Below are positions 1-10,148 of a stretch of 64,000 nucleotides of DNA, piece by piece. The stretch comes from Megamerina dolium (taxonomy: Eukaryota > Arthropoda > Insecta > Diptera > Megamerinidae), in NCBI GenBank assembly GCA_963854835.1, contig OY978525.1, positions 45,113,554 to 45,177,553 of the forward strand, written 5' to 3'. A program made the translations under genes and the position numbers. The notes below the pieces were generated by a model. That model saw only the letters and a list, made by a program, of their open reading frames with translations, was not told where the DNA came from and made no database searches. Each line of letters opens with the position of its first letter. The first letter of the stretch is position 1.

Positions 1-2521
1 TCCCAAGTTTCATTTTGAACTAAGGCGTTGTACTCACATAGCATTGCATTGGTCCATTCTTTGCTGTCAGCACTGTTCAATGCTTGCTGAACTGTTGCTG
101 GTTCACTGGTATCAGCTATTGCTGCCAAAAGTCCCAGATATGTGGCACTCATTTCATCATCACGGTCGCTTTCATCATTGGAAATGTTTATAATTGACGT
201 CTCGATTGCAGTAGCTTCGGAATCAATATTGCGGAATAAATCGTTTGCAGGATTCCCAGCAGGACTACTTCCTTCGCCCTCACTGAATCCGTAAAATGAT
301 TCATCTAACGCACCATTAGTGTCATCACATACACCAGCTCCGCTGTTTATATTACGTGAAGTAGGCGGTTCATTTAGTAGATGTAACTCTTGTTCGCGTT
401 GCTTTTGATCCGCTTTCAAGATGCCGTTCTCGATGTTTCGCTTTTCATCTGCATCCAATGAACCCTCACTGAATCCAGGCATCTCGTCATCGTCGCTTGA
501 GTCATCATCGTTCTCGTCAATAGCCTCAATTTTATTTGTGGAACTCCGTTTCTTTTTGTGTAGGCCTTCGAAAAATGTCACATCGCGACTTACAATCGTC
601 TGTTTAGTCTTCTGGTTGAACAATTTGTACGCTTTTGATTGTTCACTGTAACCAAGAAAAACACACTTAGTTGACTTTGAGTCAAGTTTTTGTCGATTTT
701 CTTGTGGAATGTGTACCATTGCGGTACAGCCGAACACTCGTAGTGATGACAAATCTGGTTTTATTTTCGTCCATATTTCTTCCGGAGTAGTGTTTTTCAT
801 ATCTCTGCATGGAGTTCTGTTGACTAAATACGACGCTGTGACTGCAGCTTCCGCCCAATATTGTTTGTGCAAACTAGCATCAAACAGCATACAACACACT
901 TTTTCTATTATCGTGCGATTCATTCGTTCGGCGACGCCATTTTGTTCAGGCGTGTACGGTGCCGTTAACTGATGCAATATTCCGTGTTCTTTCGTGAATG
1001 TCTTAAATGAATTATTGCAATATTCTTTGCCGTTGTCGGACCTTAATATTTTTATTGTCGAATTCTGCTGATTTTCGACCAGCTTTTTAAAATTGACGAA
1101 TAACCCGAACACCTCGCTTTTCCGCTTCATAGGGTATGCGAACACTTTACGGCTGAAATCATCCACAAATATTAGTAAATAACGGCATCCACTGAATGAC
1201 GATGTTGACATCGGGCCGCAAACGTCAGTGTGGATAATTTGCAAAACTACCATCTTGTTTAAATGATGCACGTGTCTGCTTCCCTTCCGAGCATACTGTA
1301 CATGGATCCAAAATACCATTTGGCATATCGAAACCCTCTACTGATGATTTAATACGATTTAAATTGCTATCACACGCATGTCCCATGCGCCGATGCCATA
1401 AGTTTCGACTGACTGTCGCAGTTAATGCCGTTGCACTGCGTTTCGTGGCGCAATTTAGCCGATACAAGTCATCGACAAGCGGTGCAGTAGCCATCAATTT
1501 GGAATTTTCATCAAAAATACGGCAGTTCTTGTCGTTGAATACTAGTGTTTTGCATTTGACTTACTGACATTAAATTAGCACAAATGTTCGGTATGCATAA
1601 AACGTTCTTTACAGTGACCTGCTCGTTTTTACCATTGTTGTTCGTCGATATCGTCATACGAACATCTCCAGCGCACTCCACGTTGAGGCGTCCATTATCA
1701 CCGATAATAATTTCCCTAGATTTTGGCTCTCGCCGTTCGCATAAATTGCTTTAAGACATCGTCATATGGGCAGATGCCCCAGAGTCAATAACCCACTCAA
1801 TCGCTGTCTTTGTTTTCGCAACGAGCGACGTCGACATAAGCAACAAGTTGTTCGGAGTCTTCTTAGACTTCGACGGGCATTTATTCGCGTAATGACCTTT
1901 CTTGTTGCATTCAAAACAGATGACTGATTTTTTCTTTTGTTTCGGCGTGCGATTATTTGAGTTCTTCTTCGACATAAGCGCCATCGCTTCATTTTCCGTT
2001 GATTCATGTCTGATTTCTTGCAACAAGTTTGTGCGTACTAGGTCAGTAGTCATCGCATTGCCACTATTTGCAATCGCCATTAGCATTGGTCGGTATTCGC
2101 TTGGTAATCCACTCAACATTATTTGCGCAACAATATCATCGGGATTTTTCGTGCCAGATTTGTTTAACTTTTGTTGCGTGCAAGACATCTTATTGACGTA
2201 GTCCTCCATAGATGTGCAATTAACCAATTCCAGTCTCATTAAGTATTTTAGAAGATCCATACGACGCAAGACACCATTGTCTTCAAACGCACTCTCTAGC
2301 GCTTCCCAAGCTGCTTTTGCATTTGTACAATTCTGTACGTAATTTGATGGCTCTATTAGTAACCCCAATGCCGAAATTGCATGTAAATTTTTCGTTGCAT
2401 CTTGCTCTGTGCCATCGATACATGACCAATATCCTTTTAGCACCAGATAAGACTTTGCTGCGAATTTCCATACGTCATAATTTTCTCGTCCTTTCAATTT
2501 TTCAATCTTGTCGATCCCCAT
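1..2521 (-). pseudogene. Ty1/copia gag-pol, 5' two-thirds, runs off left edge
   Basis: Polyprotein of a copia retrotransposon. I place the start at the ATG at 2521 (MGIDKIEKLKGRENYDVWKF), a copia-type gag opening. A single zinc knuckle CFECNKKGHYANKC (about 1915-1875) is followed by the aspartic protease motif WVIDSGASAHMT (about 1790). A frameshift and stop at about 1751 break the frame. The pre-integrase zinc region (HRRMGH, then CTVC) lies at 1400-1270. A second frameshift near 1245 leads into integrase: HTDVCGP, DFSRKVFAYPMK, then SDNGKEY and NGVAERMN, which supply the D, D and E residues. From about 1243 to base 1 the minus frame is open, about 410 codons, through an acidic linker to the start of the reverse transcriptase (SADSKEWTNAM). 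The rest of RT/RNaseH and the 3' LTR are outside the window. Defective by at least two frameshifts. Confidence 0.93.
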
Positions 2522-2685
2522 TGTAGTAAAAGCACGTGATTTTAACCTCCAAATCACGATTATTGCTAGCCGCAACAATTATATATTCACTTTACTACAA
2601 ACGCAATATAATCAATCGCAAATGAAAAATCCGTATAGCAAGCGTCAACCATTTATTTTTCCTTATCTAAAAAGAATAAACGTGA

Positions 2686-2697
2686 GGCCCATAACCT
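2686..2697 (-). other. copia primer-binding site
   Basis: The minus strand reads ggttatgggcct, the internal initiator-Met-tRNA type of primer site known from copia. It lies 165 bases upstream of the gag ATG, as expected between the 5' LTR and gag. Confidence 0.75.
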
Positions 2698-2698
2698 A

Positions 2699-2961
2699 TT
2701 TTAAAGAAAAATAGAAACACGTCTTGCTACTTTGATGATACAGTTAGAGTATATTATTATAGTGATCAGCTTTTGACAACCGATATACATTGTCGCTCTT
2801 ATCGATATCGATTACAATATTTACAACACAAATAAACGAATATAATAATAAAAAGTAGGAATTATACCGCGAGAGGTATATCATCCGAGCCGAACACTCT
2901 AGTGTCGGTAATATTACTGTCAGTTTGACAGTAAGTGTGTAATTCGGTTTTCCTCCTACAG
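2699..2961 (-). repeat. probable copia 5' LTR (borders uncertain)
   Basis: This AT-rich noncoding stretch lies immediately upstream of the copia primer site on the minus strand, which is where the 5' LTR must be. No second LTR copy is in the window, so I cannot fix the termini. A TG start is possible at 2930 or 2961. The segment contains a cgatatcgat motif near 2803. Confidence 0.4.
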
Positions 2962-3057
2962 TTTTTCGCTGCCCTCTTGTATACCCTGGCTGGCTGAGCG
3001 TTACCCCAGCTGGAAAACAAAGGCACGCGTTACAATAGGCTCCAATCTTTCTCACAA

Positions 3058-3452
3058 AACGCACGATAGGACCTTGTGCACGATGCTCAGAAGACTTATG
3101 CCCGGTAGTTGGCTGGCGGAATTGTTCGTAGCATCGCCATTCAGTAACTTGTAAAAGTGTTCCCTCCATAGACTCAGTACGCCCTGGATATCCGTAACCA
3201 GATTCCCATTTCTGTCACGGCAGGAAGAGGCTGCGGGATTTAAACCGTTTTCTCTTTGTACGCCTGTAAAGACGTCTCTCAGCACTCCTTTTCTCTCTGT
3301 ACTGCTCCTTAACAGCTCGCGTTGTGTCTGCACGCAGGGTTTTTTTGTAGGCGGCGTCTTTCTCTGTGGTAGCGTCGCGACACTCCTGATCATACCATTC
3401 GTTCCTCAGAAGACGGTTGTAACCGATTACCTCTTCGGCAGCATCAGTCATG
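3058..3452 (-). mobile_element. LINE-X1: internal fragment of endonuclease/RT LINE
   Basis: The minus strand encodes the linker upstream of RT (AAEEVIGYNRLLRNEWYDQE, then EKDAAYKKTLRADTTRAVKE and LSLWREHFYKLLNGD). It then jumps directly into the RT piece GISLLSIVHKVLS, so the first RT motifs are deleted. The fragment belongs to the same family as the copies at 6.6, 10.1, 24.8 and 29.9 kb. It has neither a 5' nor a 3' end, and it abuts the P-like copy at 3453. Confidence 0.8.
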
Positions 3453-3538
3453 GAGTAAATAAATTTTTATAATTCTTACATTTGTATAATACGCGGTTAC
3501 TTAAAACATTTTTGATTGGAAAAAGGTGATTTTTATAA

Positions 3539-3802
3539 ATGAGGTGTACAGAGGGGAATTGCAATAACGATAGTTCCGACAAATCGTTAGTAAAGAACTA
3601 TTTTTCCTTTCCGTATGATGTGGTTTTGGCAAGAACGTGGATTAGTTTCTGCCGGCGATCAAGTCATTTCAACCACAAAAATAGTGTGATTTGCAAGGAC
3701 CATTTCATAAATGATGATTTTATAAACCTTAAGGAAAAATGCTTATACGATATAATACAATCTTCTTCATTTTTCTCAGGCGTAATGTTCAGCAATATGT
3801 GA
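3539..3802 (+). pseudogene. THAP-domain N-terminus of a P-like transposase
   Basis: An 87-residue frame starting MRCTEGNCNND. It shows the C2CH THAP pattern: C-x4-C at residues 3-8, SFPYD and W-x2-FCRR in the middle, then VICKDHF supplying the last Cys and His. THAP domains are DNA-binding zinc fingers used by P-element-type transposases. The frame leaves homology after the THAP and ends, so it is a truncated remnant, not an independent gene. Related copies lie at 6382-6228 (minus) and 28,486-28,274 (minus). Confidence 0.75.
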
Positions 3803-4110
3803 CACTCCTCACGTTGACGACTCATCCAGAGTAATGGCGGAAGTGGAAGGATTGGCATATGACGGCCTCGAAACCTACCGGAGAACTCGCGGTTCAATTG
3901 AACTTGCTTGAAAATATTTTTAACGCAATAAGTGAAATGGGTTGCTCATAACAAATAATTTTTTACAAAAACATATTGAGCAATCTTTCATTATTAATTG
4001 CAATATTAAGGTAAAGAAGTTGTTCTTCCGAGCGGGGATGCTCTTCAAGATTTGAAAACTAAACAAAGAATTTCAAAAAGCCGTTCATAAGAAATATAAA
4101 ATTCACTAAT

Positions 4111-5085
4111 AGCCTAGACAGACGGCAGCCTAATTCCGGATTACCGGCGCACTTAATCCGAATAAAATAAAAACCTGACAGACGGCAGTATTGCGGATTA
4201 CCTAAACGGCTGATTGCTGTTTTATTAGGTCTGCTCACTTACATTCTAAAGAGTGATAGATTATCTCGATATGATAAAATCTACAAGAAGTACGTGAACT
4301 GAAAACTATCAGAAACTTGTAAATTGACATTCACAGTTCGTAATTTACAGCTGGATTTATTTTTTCGCCAACGCTTTTCATGTCGAAAACTGTTAATAAT
4401 TGTTAAAAGCTTTTTATAAGCGAACACACCTAATGTTTTGTAAAATGGATCGAGAAAAATTCACAATAGAAAATTTTCAGCAGTGTTGCCATCGCAAATT
4501 GCCCTAATCCTCTTTTATTTTGAGAATTAACTCATAGAGTTTATGCGGATTAGCTGCAGTTAATGCCCGAGTTAATTCGAATTAACTTGGTAATCCAGAA
4601 TTAGGTTAACAGCACACCTGATCCGAATAACATATTAACCTGACAGACGGCAACATGCCGATTAAGTAAACTGCTGACTGCTGTTTTATTAGGTTTGTTA
4701 ACTTACATTACTATTACATACTTAAATACAATTTCTGTCGTGTGTCACTCTCGATATGAGAGAATATACAAGAAGTACGCGAACTGAACACTATCAGAAA
4801 CTTTTAAATTAACATCCAGAACGCTTTTTCGATCGAAAATTGTTAACAATTGTTGAAAGTTTTTTTTGTTAGCAAACACACCTATTATTTTGTAAGTGGC
4901 ATCGAGAAAAAATTCACGATAGAAAACAGCTGTTAATTTTCAGCAGTGTTGCCATCAAAAATTGCCGTAATCCTCTTTAATTATAAGAATTAACTCTATA
5001 GCTAAAGCGGATTAGCTGCAGTTAATGCCCAAGTTAATTCGAATTAACTCATTAATCCAGATTAACACTGACGGCTGTCTAGGCT
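4111..5085 (+). mobile_element. TIR MITE, head-to-tail dimer
   Basis: Begins agcctagacagacggcagcc and ends in the inverse (ggctgtctaggct). Inside, two related units of about 490 bp follow one another. Each has a gacagacggca motif, a 'gctgttttattagg' block, an 'aagaagtacg(t/c)gaactgaa' block, and ends in gttaattcgaattaact. The junction is near 4605. Single-unit copies are at 18,257 and 36,370. No coding capacity; superfamily not recognised. Confidence 0.75.
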
Positions 5086-5309
5086 ATAACTTAGTTTTTA
5101 TTAATTTTTTTTAATTCTTAATTAATTACTGATATAATTATTTAATTCTTTTTTAATATACATTCACAATAAAACTTGTAATAACAACACAAAAGCGCTT
5201 CGTTTTCATTTACGTATTTTGCTTTTCCACTTAGTCAACTTCTGGTCACTTTAAGTTACATACATATTTTCGCGATATATTTATTTACTTGTTTCTTCTA
5301 ATATTTTTC
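5086..5309. other. AT-rich spacer, no feature seen
   Basis: Very AT-rich sequence between the MITE dimer and the recognisable 3' end of P-like copy 1. It is probably P-like noncoding DNA. No reading frame or repeat was recognised. Confidence 0.4.
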
Positions 5310-5456
5310 ATAATACATTAATAAATATTGCTTATTTTAGAATTTTATATAAATATTCGCAGTTTATGTGATTTCGACACTTCTTATTTTCCTACTATTC
5401 GTACTGCTTCGTTTATGACGTCACCGGGCGCAATCTCTATTTTTACCATAACCATA

Positions 5457-5645
5457 ACGAATGTATGGAATATTTCTTGTCAATCTATTTGTCTAATATT
5501 TTACTCTCGCTCATTCTCATCCTAATTAGATATCTTTTGCAAATATTTTACATGTTTTGAGAGTAAAAGGAATCATTCGAAAATCAAATATATTCTCGCA
5601 GCTCTTTAACGTACATTTGATATTAGTGTATCTGATAAGCTTAGT
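5457..5645 (+). repeat. dispersed repeat S, copy 1
   Basis: Matches 17,563-17,750 in the same orientation. Shared blocks are tctaatattttactctc, acatgttttgagagtaaa, gaatcattcgaaaatcaaat and cgcagctcttta. It is noncoding and of unknown family. The two copies differ by scattered substitutions. Confidence 0.65.
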
Positions 5646-5898
5646 TGAAAGAAGTTTGTAGCTGTGTACGTTTCTAATGTAGTGGTTATAAAGTAAATAT
5701 TTTGCTTGGTTAAAAAACTAAATTGGGTTTAAGATAAACACAAGCTAAAACTTTGACCTTGAGCCACGCCTTATATGGGCGTTATCTAGAAAGAAAATTT
5801 GTTTTTATATATTCACAAAAATCGACTCTATCCGAAGAAATTAATGTTTTTTTCCTTACAGTGGACTATTCTCTACTTGTTCCGAAAAATAAATCCGT
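5646..5898. other. unassigned spacer
   Basis: AT-rich sequence between repeat S and a gypsy protease scrap. I see no gene, RNA or repeat in it. Confidence 0.4.
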
Positions 5899-6208
5899 AG
5901 ATTTAAATCTAACGCTGTCAATCACAATATCAACACCAATTAATACGTCATCGATGATGTCGGCCACAATGAATTCATGTTCCTACGTGCAATTTTCAAT
6001 AGATACTCGTTTCTTTATCTTACCCATTTGTGCATCATCACCCGTTACTATACGCAATTTTATTCCCATTAAAGGCTCAAACCTCTTTACCAAATCGCTC
6101 TTGATTATAGAATGTGATGCACCAGTATTCAGGGTTAACATGAACTCCATATTGTCCAGTTTTCCATCAATAGTCAAGCTGCTTGGCACACGCTGTAGTT
6201 GTGAAATG
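5899..6208 (-). pseudogene. SAP-gypsy protease fragment
   Basis: The minus strand encodes SLTIDGKLDNMEFMLTLNTG, then ASHSIIKSDLVKRFEPLMG and VLIGVDIVID. This is the retropepsin region of the family whose copies sit at 54.5 kb and 61.4-61.9 kb, where the active-site motif is DTGAS. Here it reads NTGAS, so the catalytic Asp is lost. Only about 310 bp survives. The right end is fused to P-like sequence at 6208 within a shared catttca-like stretch. Confidence 0.85.
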
Positions 6209-6520
6209 TTTATGAAATGGTTCTTGTAAATTACACTATTTTTGTAGTTGAAAGGACTTTATCGCCGGCAGAAACTAATCCACGTTCTTGCCAAAGCCAC
6301 ATCACACGGAAAGGAAAAATAGTTCTTTACTAACGATTTGTCGGAACTATCGTTATTGCAATTCCCCTCTGTACACCTCATTTATAAAAATCACCTTTTT
6401 CCAATCAAAATTGTTTTAAGTAACCGCGTACTTTACAAATGCAAGAATTATAAAAATTTATTTACTCTTTTTGGTTAATTTTCTTTTCGTTTACGAAGTC
6501 AAAATACGAACATTATTATG
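6209..6520 (-). mobile_element. P-like element remnant, copy 3 (THAP region only)
   Basis: Near-identical inverse of 3453-3710. The minus frame from the ATG at 6382 gives the THAP start MRCTEGNCNND, with a stop after FCRR. Upstream noncoding sequence continues to about 6520. With copy 1 it forms a 250-bp inverted pair about 2.5 kb apart. Confidence 0.75.
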
Positions 6521-6570
6521 TATGTATACAAGGCAAAACAGTCGATTTCTCCGATGTCGCTATGGGCATA

Positions 6571-6797
6571 CTTACTTACTTACTTACTTATGTGGCCATA
6601 ACAACCGAATATCGATTAGTTCTTCGCTAGCTGGCGCCAGTTAAAAATTCCAAGCGCCGTCAGGTTCTCCAGTACTTGGTCTTTCCACCGGAGGTTTGGT
6701 ATTCCTCTTCTGCGTCGTCCTCCAGCGGGTTCCGAATATAACACCTTCTTAGCTGGAGCGTGTTCTTCCATTCGCTCGACATGACCTAGCCAGCGCA
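6571..6797 (-). mobile_element. LINE-X2: 3'-end stub with TSD
   Basis: 227 bp of the LINE-X 3' end on the minus strand, severely 5'-truncated. The tail is a (taag)n microsatellite (cttacttactt on +). A 12-bp duplication gctatgggcata flanks it at 6559-6570 and 6798-6809, the hallmark of target-primed reverse transcription. Confidence 0.9.
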
Positions 6798-6809
6798 GCT
6801 ATGGGCATA

Positions 6810-7754
6810 ACTTTTGACAAATTCATGTTTTTAAGTACGGCTAGTATGTACGGGTGCTACGTTAGTGGCTAGTTGAACTATGAGAGTGCCATGTGTACGG
6901 GAAATAAAAACCCTTCGTATAGTATATAAGCGTGCAGTGTATAAGCATGGACATTACGAGTCATTCGCGTCTAATAATGTATATCTAGCTTAACGCTGCA
7001 CTGCATTGCGTTATTGCGTAGTCTTGAGTTACACGCGCTGAAACATATTACGTCCAGGTAGTAGCAGATTTTTTTAATTTGCTTGGTCTTAGAACCGTCA
7101 AACATTGTTTACATTCCATGTTTGACAGTAATGTCAAATATATACAATATTGTGCAAAACAACCCCAAAAACTGTTTTTTTGTTATAAGGTCATTGTTTT
7201 TAATCAAATAAAACTTTACACAGTATTTTATAGACATATAGTTAGTTCTGCAACAAATCCTAATGACATCTTGAAGGTTTATTAAAAAATTTGGAAAATT
7301 CAACAAATTTTCATAAAAATGTTCATCTTCTTAATCTGATTTTTTCAGAAAAATTTCTGTATGAAGTTTTGTAGCCCATTGAATTTCAATGGGAGATTTT
7401 GTAGGAACTGCGCATTACCGTTGATTTTGGGAATTTTTTTTGTTTTTTACGTTTTCCATATAACATAACGTGACATCCTGACGTAATTGTTGTTTTTGTT
7501 CTAGTGTTACAACCTCTTAAATTTACCTTGCTTTACAGTAACTCAGTAACTTAGTGGCGCAATTATACAATTAGCACTAATTCAGCCATTTCAGAACTTA
7601 TCTATAAGATAACATAAAAAGTGTTTTCACATTTGTCAAATAAGTTTCGGTAAATCTAACGTGAGCATCGACTTTCGGTTAGCTACTAACCAGAACAATA
7701 ATTTTCAGCTGATTTTAATAAAATAACATATCAAATAAAATTATTAAATTATTA
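6810..7754. other. unassigned spacer
   Basis: No coding signal or recognised repeat. A tatataag TATA-like sequence lies at about 6922-6930 without a gene behind it. A short inverted repeat gtcaaacat/atgtttgac occurs around 7097-7126. Confidence 0.4.
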
Positions 7755-8030
7755 TTGGGTGTACAACTTAAAAATTTCGTTTTGCTTCAACATGGCCTTA
7801 CTAATATATTCACTGATTTTTTGTCATTGAAAGCTAACAGAAGCTCATCAATTACTCACCAAAGCATATCCTGAATATGCTCCAGAGTTTAGAGCGTGTC
7901 TGAAGTGGTTTGCGCAATTCAAAAATAGTAATTTTGACGTGAAAGACAAAGAATGCCCAGGGCATCGAGAAATGTTTGAAGACGAGGAATTGGAAACATT
8001 ACTCGATGAAGATTAGTGTAATACACAGAA
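7755..8030 (+). mobile_element. mariner 5' end fragment
   Basis: Starts in a mariner-like terminal repeat (tattgggtgtacaacttaaa). About 60 bases later it encodes the N-terminal DNA-binding part of a mariner transposase: LTEAHQLLTKAYPEYAPEFR, LKWFAQFKNSNFDVKDKE, FEDEELETLLDED. A stop follows. The remainder is replaced at about 8030 by gypsy sequence. The family is distinct from the mariner at 42-59 kb. Confidence 0.75.
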
Positions 8031-8520
8031 GAACAAAATTAAATGTACTGGTAAGTGCTTCATATGAGACCAAAGAGGGCACGTAATTGCCGTCTACGAC
8101 GCAGGTAACAAAGATCGAATTCACCAGGACAACGAAAGGAAGATCGTGATGTTAGTCATCGTAGTAAAGCTGATACTCTATATCGTCGTACTTGCACCGT
8201 GGATAGTAAGCATTGTTCTCGGGTAGGGAGCCAGTATCACATTGTGAACCTACGATTTACGAATGTATTGCCGGAAGAGCCGTTGACCAGCGAACGAGTT
8301 CAAAAAGATCAATGGAACGACCCAGATCTCGCAAAGATTATGTAATACAAAGAGCAGGGTGTACGTTCAGATTGACAAGAAATGGCTAAGGACACAATAG
8401 CAGAGCTTGCACATGCGAGGTGGATGTTTATTCCGAGCATGGGAAAGTGAAGATGGAAAAATCACTAATGATCTTCTAGAAGTATGCAAGGCAAGAATAA
8501 ACGAAGCGTCTGCAGAAACA
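8031..8520 (+). pseudogene. SAP-gypsy gag-integrase deletion derivative, fragment
   Basis: Starts in the gag zinc-knuckle region (TGKCFI) and continues RTCTVDSKHCSRVGSQ into the segment upstream of the integrase zinc domain (NVLPEE, SERVQKDQWNDPDL). Protease, RT and RNaseH are absent, and the gag/pol junction is the same as in the element at 20.8-24.7 kb. Several stops occur. The fragment ends after ITNDLLEVCKARINEA. Confidence 0.85.
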
Positions 8521-8530
8521 TGGCCTTGAA

Positions 8531-8769
8531 CACTTGTATTATGTAGAGGGTTTTTATTCTAAATCTCATATAAATTCGAAGGAGGCTGATTGCCTCACGT
8601 ATCCCCTTCTGCTACACGGACATGAAATCAGCCGATTGGCTGTCCATACTCGTATACGAACTATATGCACGAAACGAAAGCTAAAGCAACAACAAGAATG
8701 CATGCGCAGATGTTTGTGTGTGTGTGTATGCAATGAATGAGTAATCAACGAAAGACGAACAATTCAATG
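8531..8769. other. unassigned spacer
   Basis: Contains a short (gt)n run near 8715-8728. No gene or repeat recognised. Confidence 0.35.
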
Positions 8770-9403
8770 TGTTGGCTGTTGAACAAGCGCAAAATCCTGA
8801 AAAATAGCAAAAATGAATCGCATGATTGCTATGTTGCCGTTCTCGCATATTTATCAATGAAAAATAGACAATTCTGCTTCGCATGTGTGCATATATATTT
8901 ACATAGTAAAATATGTAGAAAACGAAAAAATGAGAGCAATTAAAATCGAACAGATGATCGAGTTGATTGTTTGTAGTAGGCAAATAAGGGATGCTTTCTT
9001 ATTGAAATTCACCTGATAGCTAAACATTTTGATCAGAATTAATTATTGTAAACAAATTAAATTTTAATAAAAAATCAGTTTCATGATCATTTAATTAATT
9101 CTTATGCCTACATATTTTTAATAAAATTTTGATATTCATTAATTTCTGATCAAAAAGTAACCAAAGTATTACATATGCTGAACTTCGCATATTCTTGTAT
9201 AAATGTAATTTCGAATTATCCTATATAATTTCAATATTGAATCTTCATCGTCGGATTCATACATAGGTGCATATGAAAGTATTTATATATGTGACATGCC
9301 GACTTAAATATATTGTGTGATGCTGCGGTTGTTTTACATGTGAAAATACTCATTCGCAACTGTTTCCAGTGTATCTAAAACCATTTTTGGCTTTGAGTGA
9401 AAA
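8770..9403 (+). repeat. lone BEL-family LTR
   Basis: Aligns over its whole length with 37,117-37,759, the sequence directly upstream of the BEL gag. Shared blocks include tggctgttgaacaa, gagcaattaaaat, gatgctttcttattgaaatt and cattcgcaactgtttccagt. No BEL internal sequence follows, so it is a solo LTR or a truncated copy. I see no clear TSD. Confidence 0.75.
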
Positions 9404-9414
9404 GGTATATCATA

Positions 9415-9440
9415 CATACACACACACACACACACACAAA
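9415..9440. repeat. (CA)n microsatellite
   Basis: An uninterrupted cacaca tract directly after the lone BEL LTR. Confidence 0.9.
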
Positions 9441-9685
9441 TGCACTTACTATATCAACCACTACAAGTCATAGCTGCTTGCTACCGATCATGCTAGCCTG
9501 GCAGCACATCTCGATTTAATATCATCCTCACGCCTAAGCCACCCCGCCACATCCTTCGTCCCCCCCACGCCGTCACACTTAAGCCACCCCCTTCGCCCCC
9601 CCCCCCCCACACGCCGTCTCACTCTAACACACACATTTAGATAGCTGATCCAGAATCCAAATATTTTATCTACTGTCGATCATAT
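9441..9685. other. C-rich spacer
   Basis: Holds two related C-rich blocks with 'cacgccgtc' motifs and a run of more than ten C at about 9595-9608. No gene seen. Confidence 0.5.
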
Positions 9686-10148
9686 CCAATTCACCTTGCG
9701 ATAGAACTGCCGCAAGGCTTCATTGCTGGCATCTGTTGTCAGCAGTAAGGGTTCAGAAAAATCTGAATATACTAAAATTGGTGGAGAGCAAATTGCCTCC
9801 TTCAAATTTTCAAAAGCTATCAGACATTTTTCGGTCCATTCAAATATTGCGTCTTTCCTTAGTAATTTATTAACTTTCGATAATAGTTTACTAAACCTAA
9901 GAATACCTGAACGTCTTTCTTATTTCTGGGAACATGAATATTTTTGACACATTCTATCTTACTGGGATCTGCCAATGTCCCTTCCTCAGTGCACTTATGA
10001 CCTAGGTAAATTATCTCTTTTCGCAAAAACTGGCACTTCTCTGTGTTTAGTTTTAAGTTATGTTTACGTAAGAGTTCAAACACTCTCCACAAACGCGATT
10101 CATGTTGTGCCAAATTCTGACCGTAGACAACAAAGTCATCCAAATATA
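9686..10148 (-). pseudogene. family B RT C-terminal part and RNaseH start
   Basis: Encodes DDFVVYGQNLAQHESRLWRV, then CQFLRKEIIYLGHKC and FLGLVNYYRK, the RT palm/thumb after the catalytic loop, followed by the opening of RNaseH. The first half of the catalytic loop is 1.5 kb away, beyond LINE-X3. Sequence fails at about 9686. Confidence 0.9.

Larger units (their letters stand above)
3453..5421 (+). mobile_element. P-like DNA transposon remnant, copy 1, with MITE dimer inside
   Basis: The 5' part (3453-3800) carries the THAP reading frame. The 3900-4080 part matches the inverse of 27,080-27,230. The final 110 bases (about 5310-5421) match the inverse of 26,948-27,060 and end in the motif ttcgtttatgacg. 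Copy 2 at 26.9-28.6 kb has the same layout on the other strand. The middle of the transposase is missing, and a 975-bp MITE dimer (4111-5085) is inserted. The 5' terminus is cut off at 3452, where LINE sequence begins. Assignment to the P superfamily rests on the THAP domain here and the transposase motifs in copy 2. Confidence 0.7.

Noticed and set aside
3539..3802. Stand-alone host THAP protein
   Set aside because: Two further copies with the same noncoding flanks and transposon ends show that it is a P-like element part.
5427..5456. Possible second copy of the DDE-type gene beside P-like copy 1 (gggcgcaatct block resembles 28,657-28,685)
   Set aside because: Only about 25 bases match; too short to claim.
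8566..8983. Cys/Val- and His/Thr-rich frames near 8.7 kb
   Set aside because: They come from a short (gt)n run and the BEL LTR; no family or gene context.
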